Source: Elmis aenea (Eukaryota > Arthropoda > Insecta > Coleoptera > Elmidae). Taken from it: a stretch of 64,000 nt of DNA. The notes below the pieces were generated by a model. The model worked only from the letters and a program-made list of their open reading frames with translations. It did no database searches and was not told where the DNA came from. Position 1 is the first letter of the stretch. Each line of letters starts with the position of its first letter. The DNA is taken from the NCBI GenBank assembly GCA_947652605.1, contig OX393579.1:4650001-4714000 (forward strand), written 5' to 3'. The position numbers were made by a program, and so were the translations under genes. Below are positions 37,169 to 48,235 of the stretch, piece after piece.

Positions 37169-38197
37169 CAGGGTGGTCCAAACTCAATGGAATTACATGG
37201 GTATCTCGCTTAATAGTCAGGATAGAAAAACGGTTAAGTTACCAAAAATGTGCACTTTTTTGGGACAAACTTAGAACAGTTTTCAAAAATATTCTCACTT
37301 CCGGTTTTGGAGTTATTAAAGAAAAACTGTTTTCTGTTATATTTATAATGTGTCATATCTCCCTTATTGTTTTAAATATCGAAAAAGTTTGTGAAGATTA
37401 TTTTTAGATATTTTTATGTACATTTTGATGGTACTGAATTTTTTTTTTACGCTCGCTGTTAAAAAGTTATGACACAAACTCACCCTTTTTTAAATGGAAG
37501 CTATAGTTGGTTATGATCTATTTAAATTTCTTACTTTTTTCTCTTTCTAAATCTATATATATAAAAGAGCTTGTTTGTGTGTTTGTTTGTTTGTTCGCTA
37601 TAGAATCCTAGGTCCGTTGACCGATCGGGACCAAATTTTGCACAGTTACTATTTAGGACCTTGCAAATCTAACGCCAAACTTTAAGTACAAGCACATATT
37701 AACAATAAAAAAAAAAAAATAAATACTTGGACGGGATTCGATCTTACGTCGGCAAATACCTGGTCAAAACACGATACGCGCGGTGTATTTCTCAAGTAGA
37801 TTGTTTTGTATACAATTAGTAATAAATGTACATGAAAAATTATTTTTATTAGCACATTTTTATTTGAAACAAGACGAAAGAAAATAAATTTGAGTTATTA
37901 TTCAATTTTTAAGCAATAAATAGTTATTTTTTAATGAATTATAAGAAAATGAAAAGATGATTGATCAGAGTATGTCATTTGTGTATGATTTGGAATTATT
38001 GGGCTTATTCAAGTTAAAAAAGTAATTAAAATTGTAATCGCCCGTGCAACGCCGGGTAAATCATCTTGTATATAATAATACGCAAGTTAAAAAAGTTTTT
38101 TATTTTTTTTATAGATGAGAAACCAAAAGTAGGCTGTGAAAACACACAAAAAAAACAAGAAAACTGGAAATGATCCCATCGAATTTGGACCACCCTT
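37169..38197. mobile_element. TA-flanked CAGGGTGG element, ~1 kb, with a nested insertion
   Basis: The left end is TA|CAGGGTGGTCCAAACTC; the right end reads GAATTTGGACCACCCTT|TA, an inverted repeat of about 30 bp with a few changes. Roughly half of its length (37552-38068) is a separate Helitron-like insertion. The residual ~510 bp has no protein I recognise; an 84-codon frame at 37153-37407 is not supported as a gene. Confidence 0.7.
37552..38068 (+). mobile_element. Helitron-like non-autonomous element nested in the CAGGGTGG element
   Basis: It begins TCTATATATATAAAAGAGC and contains TGTTTGTTTGTTTGTTCG and GGTCCGTTGACCGATCGGGA. It ends with GCCCGTGCAACGCCGGGTAA, a CCCG/CGGG stem, then ATCATCTTG before T. 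A 5' TC, a 3' hairpin and insertion between A and T fit Helitrons; the terminal CTTG departs from the usual CTRR. No replicase or helicase frame is present. Confidence 0.55.
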
Positions 38198-38511
38198 TAC
38201 AGTCTACACTGCACACCCAATAAGATTAACTTCATGCCAATCAAATAAAATGCATTTAACTACGTCGATTGCACACACGAAGGCGCTCGAAGGATTTCAA
38301 AATAAAAACAATATCAATAAAAGTGACGATAATGTTTTATCACAGTTGTAGAAGCCCTTGACACTATCTCACTGCTATTTTTATTACATCTGCTAACACA
38401 CCGAGTTCACCAATTATATATGATTAGATATAAGTTGATATTAATAAGTCAATTCACAATCCGCATTTATTATAGTGACAAATCAAGATTAACAAAGCAT
38501 CCGTTTCAAAA

Positions 38512-40888
38512 ATGAAGTTGTGTTTATGTTTTGCATTTTTCATTTTAAGTACAGCTAAAAGTGCACGTATATTGGGAATATTTCCAACGGCTACTTATAG
38601 TCATTACACTCTTGGGCGTAGTTTGATGCAAGGTTTGGCTTCGAAAGGTCATGAAGTCACCATGGTTAGCCCATACTCAGAAAAAGTACCGATAAAAAAT
38701 TATACGGAAGTAATACTCACTGGATTTTCCGAAGAATTGGAAGGTTAGTAATGTTATTGCGCTAGTGATTAAAAATAGTGGTTCCTTTCTTAAAGAACTC
38801 GTCAATTTATTGAATTAAGCATATATTTTGTAAGAAAATAAATATTTGCCAACTCTTAACAAGTTTAATAACCAAATGAGTGGTTGCTAATGCAGTTGTT
38901 AATTATTTTTTACAGTTTTATTTGATTCAATGGACTTATACAAGCCAGAAGCTGTTCATCCAATACTTTACGATAAAGTCTTCAATGATTTTGGAATCCA
39001 TTCCACAGAACAACTATTTAATCACACAAACGTACAAAAACTGTTAAAATCTAAAGACGCATTCGATGTGGTAATAGCCGAACAATTTTTAAATGACGCT
39101 ATAAGAGGATTTGCTTTCCATTTTAATGCCCCGTCGATAATGTTTAGCCCAGTAGGTCCAAGCCACTGGACAAATCCTGCCATGGGAAATCCGGCACCCC
39201 CATCATATGTAACTAGTGTACATTTAAGTTACAACGGACGCATGAACTTTTTCCAGCGAGTTGAAAATTTTCTCCTATACCTATCAGCAATATTAACCAA
39301 AGGATTTTATTCCGACAGTCAGCAAAATTCGCTACTGCACAAGTATTTCCCCGAAGCCCCGCACATAAGCGATCTATTTTACAATACCTCGTTCGTCCTT
39401 TTAAATTCTCACGTTAGCACCAACCAACCGGTACCTCTTGTACCCAACATGTTAGAAATAGGAGGCTTTCATGTTTATCCACCGAAAAAGTTGCCTCAAG
39501 ATTTACAGGAATACTTGGACAGCGCTACAGAAGGTGTCGTTTATTTCAGCATGGGATCCTGCCTCAAGAGTAAATTAATGTCGACGGAAAATAGGGATAT
39601 ATTCTTGAACACGTTCAGGAAATTAAAACTGAAGGTTTTGTGAAAATGGGAAGAGGATAAACTGCCCGGACAACCCACTAACGTGAAATTAGGCAAATGG
39701 TTGCCACAGCAGGATATTTTGGGTAAGTTGTAGCGCGAAATTAAATTCAAAAATAACTGAATTGTTCTGGATTTATAACCAAAATATTTTTAATACTTTT
39801 GCAAAATTATTCAGGGTTTGTTTTGTGCTATAATCGTCAGCGTAGCTAAAAAATTAAACTAATATAGCGAATTTTTTGCAGCACATCCTAATGTTAAATT
39901 ATTCCTGACCCATGGCGGGTTACTAAGTACAACCGAAGCAGCGTACCATGGCGTTCCCATAGTATCGATCCCGGTTTATGGAGATCAAGATTTAAATGCG
40001 GCGCAAGCCAAAGCAAACGGGTTTGGTCTTACAGTATCGTACCATCAACTAACCGACGACAAACTGCAATCAGCTATAAACGAAATTCTCGCCAACCCGA
40101 AGTAAGTACTTAATATATTAGGTGTTTCGGAAAGCTCTGACGTATTCATCTTCCAAGAAGAACAAAAAAATATCTAGACTGGAAGTTGCAAAGATACTTG
40201 GTGTATCAAGCATGGCGGAACACATTCACCAAAGATATGCAAAAATTAAGCAAACTTGGCCGGGAAGTTTTAAGTCGCTCCCCGTACTCTCTAGACCTTG
40301 CTTCTTCAGTTTATAATGTCTTTTAATCGTTGAAAAATATCTTAGAATAAAATAACATTATGACGTTGTTAAGGCAGTTGACGAATTTAGCCGATCAAAA
40401 GACGAAAAGTTTTATAGCTAAGGCATTGATAGGCTACCAGCAAGATAAGATATCGTTCTTACCAAGATTAAAGATTAAAATAGATACCGAAATGTAGATA
40501 AATAGTGTTCACTAATTGTTACTTAAAATGCGACAAAATTTTTAGGAACACCTACCCAATATTATATTTAACTACTCGGAAAACTTTTGTTCGTTGCAGA
40601 TATCGAGACACCGCAAGGAGAAGATCCAAACTTATGCATGATCGTCCAATGAAACCTTTAGATAGTGCAATATACTGGGTGGAGTACGTGATCAGACATA
40701 AAGGGGCACCTCATTTTCGATCAACAGCTTTAGATTTGACTTGGTATCAGTACCTGTCTCTAGATGTGATCGCTTTTCTAGGCCTAATTGTGTTGGCAGT
40801 TTGCAAAATAATTTGTATGTTATGTACAAAAATTAGACGTTGGTGTCAGGTAACAAATAAAGCTACAACGCAAAAGAAAGTGAATTAA
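38512..40888 (+). pseudogene. UGT: UDP-glycosyltransferase (UGT-4), intact except for one in-frame stop
   Basis: Four coding exons: 38512-38743, 38916-39722, 39882-40101, 40600-40888 (232+807+220+289 = 1548 bp), identical in size to those of UGT-5. Signal peptide MKLCLCFAFFILSTAKSA, catalytic His31 in YSHY, signature [19 protein letters not shown] to PVYGDQ, membrane helix and tail KKVN (KKXX) are all present and splice sites are good. Codon 320 is TGA (39641-39643) where UGT-2 and UGT-5 have TGG (KVLWKWE), which would cut the protein off before the sugar-nucleotide signature and membrane anchor. Either a young pseudogene, a segregating null allele, or a base error. Intron 3 carries a mariner relic. 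AATAAA occurs at 40911. A single change and no other damage argue that any loss is recent. Confidence 0.88.
40150..40500 (+). mobile_element. Decayed mariner transposase fragment in UGT-4 intron 3
   Basis: Translation shows EVLSRSPYSLDLASSVYNVF, a degenerate form of the mariner motif around the last catalytic Asp (Asp codon at 40294-40296), and downstream DEFSRSKDEKFYS then GIDRLP, resembling the mariner C-terminus. Stops and shifts break the frame; only the C-terminal third remains. No terminal repeats identified. Confidence 0.7.
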
Positions 40889-40920
40889 TAAAATGGAAAT
40901 GGCGATGAACAATAAACGTT

Positions 40921-42440
40921 TTTAACTATTATGTAATATAAATCAAATTATTTTTTTTAAATATATTTTTCTACAAAAAAATGTATGTAGAAAGTCTGTA
41001 CCAATTCTAGACTTCGGCAGATTATAAAATAAATAAAAACGCTGCTGAAGAAAGGACAATAGTCTTGAAATTGCTCTAACGTTTCTGCAAGACGTTTTCA
41101 TTTTTAAAAAAAAGGCTTATAATTGTACTTTATTATAGTGCTTTTAATATATTTTATTTACCACAGTATTACGTATTGCAATATTCCGTATTTTATTTGA
41201 TTCCTTTATCAAATTATTTACAGGAAAGTGCACAAACATGTAAAATTCTTTATTGTGTCGAAACAAAGGTTAAAACTTTTGCAAATAAACTATCATTTCT
41301 CTAAAAGATTAACTTTTTGATTAATGGAAGTTTAACAGGTTTCAATACTTATGAATCGTTTACTGTGGACTAATTTTTTTTTTCTAAATTGGGATAATAG
41401 ATAAAGCATTACAATTACGGTTTTTAATGATTTGCAAGAAATAATAAATAAAAATGTAAATGTATCAGCAAATCTACTTCAAAGTTGTGGGTAGGTAGGT
41501 TCTCATGGATTGACAAAATTTTACAGTTTCTAGTTAATATAAGTAAAACTAAATGCTAAATGTGTTTAGCTTTATTTTAATCTAATTTAATACGGGAATA
41601 AAATATTTAAAAAAAACACACACACACACCACGGCGTTAGAGACCTGTATTTTTTCACCGGAATCTGTCTTTTGCAAGAACATACTACTTTGCTTGCGCA
41701 CTAGGTGGCACAACGTCAGTGAATTTCACTTTGCTTCAAATACGTTTGGTGGGTAAACTTGGTGCAAAATAATTAAACAAAAATGGATTTTCGCATATCT
41801 ATTCGAGCAAGAAAAGTAAGCTAATCAGCTTTTCACTGGATTCGCGATAATTATCTGCTATAAGTTATAATAAACAAATAAAAAAAGGCCTGTCGAACTA
41901 GAATCAAACTTAAAGGAGATTATCACTATAATTGCTAAAAAAGTTTAAGATGGATGTTAAAACTTTTATGAGAAAATGGGGAGCAAATAGCCTTAAACAT
42001 TTCATTAAAATTATTACAAAGGCATAGACACTGCGCATTTTGTTATCTAGTTTAAAAATAGTCGCTTATTGAAGATGATCTAGACTTTATCGAGATTAAT
42101 CTATTCTTTTCTGGTTAATTTTTTTATTTATTCACCAGGATATTAAATAAGAAATTTAAAAAAACTGATGGAAGGATGAGTATGGGATAATTATCGAGAT
42201 CTTCTTCGACAAGCTATTCTTAGAAAAACGATCAGTGATCAAATAGAGCGTCTATATATTAACAGTATTCTTTTAAGTAAAATTAAAAGCGATAAATAAT
42301 TAATAAAAATCAGTTTAATAATTTAATAATAACAGAAACCTTCGTATTTTATTGTACTGTGTGTTGTACATAAAATTTATTAAGCTGCTTTACGCTATAG
42401 GTGGCAGAAGGTATCTTTGAATAATTCTAGAATGAGAAAA
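40921..42440. other. Intergenic region, no gene seen; (AC)7 microsatellite
   Basis: AT-rich. The only clear local feature is a short (AC)7 run at 41616-41629. No exon or element with recognisable ends. Confidence 0.45.
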
Positions 42441-42449
42441 CTTTATTTA

Positions 42450-43135
42450 TATAAAAGATGTAGCTAAGAACGAAAAAGAAATTGAAAAGAATCTTAATGT
42501 GAGGGGCTGATGTATTGAAAGAATACAACTTAATAGTCAATAAGGAGAAAACTAAGGTAATGGCGATCTCCAATAAAGAAAAGAAAATCAAAATTAGTCT
42601 TGGAGAAGAAATGTTAGAGCAAGTAGATGAATTTAAGTTTCTTGGAATAATTATAAATAGTAAAGGAACACAAGAAAATGAAATAGGATAAAAACAGCAA
42701 CAAGGACATACTTACAACGCAGTATATAAAAACTTTTGAATAAAAAAGAGATATTAAGAGAAACAAAAATAACAGTATACAACACCATTTACATACAAAC
42801 ATTAACTGAGGGGCTGAGAATTGGGTATTGAATAAAGGACAAGAGAATGGATAACACGCTGCAGAAATGCGGTACTTAAGAAAGGTGGTAAGAAGAGTAG
42901 AAAAAATAAGAAACGAACACATAAGACAAAAACTTTAAATGAAGTCACTGAAAAATAAAATAGAGGAAGAGAAATTAAAGCGGAGGTTAGTAGAGATACT
43001 AAAACGTAGAGGAAAATCATGGGAGGAAGGAAGGGTGCTGGCCAGGGACCGGTAGGGGTGGAGTAGCTTTGTCGAGGGAAAGTAATGTGAAGGAGCAAGC
43101 CTTAACATATACGGATAAAAGAGGACAACGATGAT
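42450..43135 (+). mobile_element. LINE retrotransposon fragment (end of reverse transcriptase and C-terminal region)
   Basis: The frame 42506-42691 reads NLIVNKEKTKVMAISN and then VDEFKFLGIIINSKG, the conserved stretch near the end of LINE reverse transcriptases. The rest is shifted and broken but keeps YNTIYIQTLT and a basic C-terminal-like region to about 43130, ending in an A-rich tail. Minus-strand open frames here are shadows. Confidence 0.72.
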
Positions 43136-43159
43136 AAAAAAATAATTTTCATTAAAAAT

Positions 43160-43445
43160 TACTTATCTATTTATACAGTGAATCTGTTTTAAACTTATGA
43201 ACGACAAAAATTTCGAATTTGGCCTAGCATTTCCACGAGAAATTTTTCATAAAAAAATGGAAGCGGTTGGTTTTTCATTCCAAATTGAGTTTTGCAACGT
43301 TTTCATGCAAATTACTTTTTGTGCATTTTAATTATTATTTTACAAAAATGTACGAAACATTTTATAACATTGTCTTTTTCAAGAACTCAGCAAGTTCACT
43401 AATTCTGCGTTACATATAAATATTTTGAGAAACCCTGTATACATT
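43160..43445. other. Intergenic sequence with a transposon end motif
   Basis: It ends in ACCCTGTATAC at about 43433, the right-end motif of the CAGGGTG elements, but no left end could be paired with it. Probably a decayed copy. Confidence 0.35.
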
Positions 43446-43715
43446 ATTATAAATTGCTTCGTTCAACTTACGACTTTAGATAGGTAACAAAAATGTTGAT
43501 GTTAATTTAGCAAAACTCAACTGAAAGCGATTAAAATTGGCAGTAGCAATTTCGTTAGCAATTTGAATAATCATCCAGGTCTATCACCATAACTATTTTA
43601 CTTTTAATTGCACCACTTGTTTTCTACGCAAAATACGCTCTAATTAATTTGTGAGTTGTAAACTACAAGTGTCGTTGGTGTCGTATACCTCTGCTGGTTG
43701 TGCATTAAATGAAAA

Positions 43716-46005
43716 ATGAATACAATTCTATGTTTTGCTATGTTAACGCTGTCTTCTGTTAGAAGTGCACGTGTATTAGGAATATTTCCTATGGCTACCT
43801 ACAGCCATTACACGCTAGGTCGCAGATTAATGCAAGGTTTAGCTTCTAGAGGCCATAAAGTCACTATGGTTAGCCCATACTCAGAAACAATACCTACAAA
43901 AAATTATACAGAAGTGATTCTAACTGGATTTGCAGAAGAAATGGAAGGTTAGTGTGAAGAATCACTTTTAACCTAAAGCTTAATGTGATTTGATAAGAGT
44001 TTTATATGACTTCTGTTACGTGGGGGTTTGGAAATTTTATTTCTACCTGTAACAGGTGAGGTCGATGTGTGAACCCTTGTAAAAATTATTTTTTGCTTCC
44101 CTACAAATTAAATAACTTAAAAATAGTGTTTTTATTCACAGACAAATTCGCCACCATAGACTTTTACAAACCCGAAGCTGCGCATCCAATATTTTACGAC
44201 ATAGTTTTTGGTAGTTTTGGAATTTATTTCACCGAAAAACTGCTCAATCACACGAACATACAAAAACTGTTAAAATCTAAAGACGCATTCGATGTTGTGA
44301 TAGCCGAACAGTTTTTAAACGACGCGGTGAGAGGATTTGGCTTTCATTTTAACGCTCCAATGGTGATGTTCAGCCCTGTGGGTCCGAGCCATTGGATAAA
44401 TCCAGCCATGGGAAATCCGTCACCGCCATCATATGTAACTAGCGTACATTTGAACTACTACGACCGCATGACTTTCCTCCAACGAGTCGAAAATTTTCTC
44501 GTGTACACATCAACGATATTAACGAAACATTTTTATACTGACAGACAACAGAATTCGCTTCTAGAAAAATATTTCCCCGAAGCTCCGCACATAAGCGATC
44601 TGTACTACAATACCTCGTTCGTTCTTTTAAATTCTCACGTCAGCACCAACCAACCGGTGCCTCTTGTACCCAACATGTTAGAAATAGGTGGATTTCACGT
44701 TTATCCGCCGAAAAAGTTGCCTCGAGATTTACAGGAGTACTTGGATGACGCTAAAGAAGGAGTCGTTTATTTCAGCATGGGATCATGTATCAAGAGTAAA
44801 TCAATGTCGACGGAAAATAGAGATATATTTTTGAACACGTTCAGGAAATTGAAACTGAAAGTTTTGTGGAAATGGGAAGAGGATAAACTTCCTGGACAAC
44901 CTGCTAATGTGAAATTAGGCAAATGGTTGCCTCAGCAAGATATTTTGGGTAAGTTGTAGTGCAAAATTCATCTTCTTCTTCTTCTTAATCGGTTCCTCTT
45001 GTACCTTTCGGTGTCGAAGGGTACTGTGTTATGTTTCTTCACTCCTGCCAATCGTTAGCTAATTGTGGCACATCTCTCCAGCCGTTCATTTTTCTTCTAG
45101 TCTCTGCCTCACTTCTTTTTCCCATTTTATTCTTGGTCTTCTTCTATTTCCTTTTCCCTCCATCTGCATTTTTCATCCTATTTTCGCGTTTCTACTTTCT
45201 GGCATGCGTAGTAGATGTCCAAGTCACCATAATTGATTTGGAGTAGGATAATTTATATCAACCGAAAACACTGAGTAGAGCAAGGTTTAGTTGGGCAATT
45301 TGCGCAAACAATATTAAAATATCTATAACCACTACACCAAAAATCGAAGACCTCTTTCCCTATGTAAACAACAATTAGCAATTCATCCACAAAATTTACT
45401 TATCAATGCTCGTAAAATAAATGTTAACACAATTATGTTTAGCACATCCCAATATCAAGTTATTTATAACCCAGGGAGGAATATTAAGCACAATCGAATC
45501 CGTCTACTATGGAGTTCCTATTGTTGTCGTCCCTGTTTATGGGGATCAAAAATTTAACGCTGCACAAGCTAAAGCAAACGGTTATGGCGTTACCGTGCCC
45601 TACCATGAATTAACTGAAGATATACTACAATCAGCTATAAGCGAAGTACTTCACAATCCACAGTAAACAGCTTAATTATTATTCATTGGGAAGTTCGCAT
45701 TAATCATTCATTGCAGATATAGAAAAGCTGTGAAGAACAGATCCAAAATAATGCACGACCGTCCAGTGAAACCCTTGGATAGCGCAATATTTTGGGTAGA
45801 ATACATCATCAGATACAGGGGAGCTCCTCATTTACGAAGTGCAGCTTTAGATTTGACGTGGTATCAGTACCTGTCTTTAGATGTGATGGCTTTTTTACTT
45901 GTATTCAAGTTAGCGTTACTTAAAATTATTTTTATGTTAGCTAAAACAATCTTACGTATGTCTAAACGATCAACAGTAGTACTCGAGATGAAAAAACATA
46001 ATTAA
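43716..46005 (+). CDS. UGT: UDP-glycosyltransferase (UGT-5), complete, four coding exons
   Basis: Predicted 515-residue UGT, the intact sister of UGT-4. Coding exons: 43716-43947, 44142-44948, 45443-45662, 45717-46005 (232+807+220+289 = 1548 bp), phases 1, 1, 2. Signal peptide MNTILCFAMLTLSSVRSA, catalytic His31 in [45 protein letters not shown], and Trp320 in KVLWKWE. The sugar-nucleotide loop reads FITQGGILSTIESVYYGVP to PVYGDQ: Gln357 replaces the His found in all four neighbours. The family signature tolerates Gln there, so activity cannot be ruled out. A membrane helix in exon 4 precedes a tail ending KKHN (KKXX). Intron 2 contains an antisense LINE 3' end. AATAAA (46004-46009) overlaps the stop codon. 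Confidence 0.94.
44965..45250 (-). mobile_element. LINE 3'-end fragment in UGT-5 intron 2, antisense
   Basis: The minus strand translates to EVRQRLEEKWNGWRDVPQLA then NDWQE and TQYPSTPKGTRG, a C-terminal tail seen in insect LINE polyproteins, and ends in a GAAGAAGAAGAAG simple repeat (TTC run at 44971 on the plus strand) typical of a LINE 3' terminus. The plus-strand open frame at 45031-45246 is a shadow. Confidence 0.65.
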
Positions 46006-46178
46006 TAAACTTCTTAATATCATACAATGTCCATAGTGTTTATTTAAGTATTACACTTAAAAAAAGCATTTTTTTTTAAATCAAAAGTATAATGGATAAT
46101 TTATTACAGTTTAATAGTTTTTCTAGTAAAAAAAAAACAATATATTTTACTGAACGTATGATTTTGTCTTGCACTATA

Positions 46179-47918
46179 CAGAGTCCTGCAACAGTGCGCC
46201 GGGCTTTCCTAGCGTCGCGCCCGTAGGAGATAGAAAAAAACAAACTTAAACACATAAAATTATTGGTTTGAAAAGATCTAAGTCTTAAAATTATTTACAG
46301 CTATACAGGTCGTCCCATTTTTGCACTATAACAAAAACAAAGATTTTTTTAATGGAACACCCTATATCTTTTCAGGTCTTCTTAAAATGTTGCTCTTTAA
46401 CCGGACTAACATTATTGCTAAAACTTATTTCTTAAGTTCAAAAAACGAGGTCGCTACGATTTTTTAAAGTTAAGCCTGCTTGTGTATAGTTAGTTTCAGA
46501 CTCTTACTAGGCAAAATTACAGCCTTAGTACAATGTTTATTTATGTTGCTGTAAAAAATTATCTACTAAATTTATAGTAAACAGTATACAGGCAGGTTAT
46601 CTACAGAGGATAATGAAAATTGCACGGTGCAAGGTTAATTACGCAAATTATTTCCCATTTTTAATAGCAATAAGTCTGTTTACATACGGACTATCTACAC
46701 ACTTTCTTGCACAATTATTACTTCACGTGCATAATGAGTAACAATAAACGCTCAAATAAGTAATCAACCTAACGACGCCGATGCGTAATGTGCATTTATT
46801 GTAAAATTATCGCTAATATTAAGGACAGATACCAGACACATGGTAAACAGTTAAAAAAATAAGTAGCCGGTATGTCGGAAGCAAAGTTAAAAATCTTAAG
46901 CAAAAGTTGTGTTGTATTGTAATCAGAATATATTGTAGCATTTTTGAGTTTTTCGCTTCAATTTAAATTTTAACTTACTTTTGAATCTGGTCAAGTGTTT
47001 TTGATATTCAAAAATTAAACTACATAATTGTTATGAAGGTTATCCATAGCATGTTAAAAGGCAAAATTGTTCTAAGTTTTTGTGACGAGCCTAATTTTTG
47101 AATATAAAGCAAAGTCAGTATACGAAATGTAGGTATGATAAACTATGATTTTATTTGCCTAGGTATGACCAATAAATTACCACCCTTAGAAACAACCAAA
47201 TAAATATACGTAGGTATACAGGTTTGGAAATTGATATACTGTAAAAAACTATTTCAGCAATATGAATATAACAGCATTTTTATTCCTAAGTAAATTACAT
47301 TTTTCTTGCTTTTCGTAGAAAATTTGCTGATACCCAAATAAGAGGCCATTTGTTTTCCTATACTAATTATGCTTAAGTAAGGCAGTGTGTCCTGCGTCAC
47401 GGTTGGTCGTAGATGATTTTTTTATTAATTTTAATTTAGAAAATTATCTTTTTCAATGCTATTGAAACCTTGGAAATAAAGTGGTCAAGTCATTAAAAAA
47501 AAAAAACTGTTGTAGTAGTTCATGTTTGTTGTTAAAAAAAGTTTTTCTATTTTATCGATGTTCTACAGTCAGAATACCAAACTCCTTTTTAAAATTATCA
47601 GTTGTTTTAATTTGCAAGTCAGCACAATATTTCATTAAAATGTTTCCTCCTAAAACTTGCAATGAAAAAAAAATCGTTTAAAAACAACTATTATGTTCTC
47701 TTAAAAGATATAAACGTTCTTTAGTCATTTTTAATATTGCCACGTTATGAATAAAAAATAAAAATAAATTTTAAAATGATTTTCTGGGGATTGAAAAATT
47801 TCATCTTTGTTTAATATATAATTTTTTATTACTACTCTACGTTCCTAAAACTGCCGCCCGCAAAATCTAACGACCAGGTGCGGTGCGCCCCTTGTGCCCC
47901 CAGGTAGCGGCGGCCCTG
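46179..47918. other. Gene-free stretch, possibly one 1.74 kb insertion flanked by ACTATA
   Basis: ACTATA occurs directly before CAGAGTCCTGC (46179) and directly after CGGCGGCCCTG (47918). The ends are weak inverted matches (CAGAGTC against CAGGGCC) and both are GC-rich in AT-rich DNA, which fits a transposon. The interior is AT-rich with one transposon-like fragment at 46303-46370 (CAGGTCGTCCCATTTTTGC ... ACACCCTATATC). No protein recognised. The match of flanks could be chance. Confidence 0.3.
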
Positions 47919-48235
47919 ACTATATGGATTGTAAGTCCATAATAATAAAAAAGGAATGTTTTCCTCTAGTTTTTTAAACGTGAACTTTGTATGAAATAAA
48001 TCTTATATGTCTTCAAACTAAAAATTAAAGTCACTTTAAAAGCAAACTTTACTTATGATAGCTCTCAAATTTCTTAAATTTAATAATCGTCAATAAAGAA
48101 CCAAAAAAGTTAATCCATGCAAAACTAAACAAAACAATTTCTATGTAAAACTATAAAATACATTGATAAAACATGCTTACATCTGAAGATTGACTTTAAT
48201 TTTATAGTTAACGGTAGTGTGTTTAGAAAGAGATT

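Noticed and set aside
37740..37800. tRNA-like look of GGGATTCGATCTTACG
   Set aside because: No cloverleaf can be drawn around it; it belongs to the Helitron-like element.
40122..40316. 64-codon frame as a small gene
   Set aside because: It falls in UGT-4 intron 3 and overlaps the mariner relic, mostly out of frame with it.
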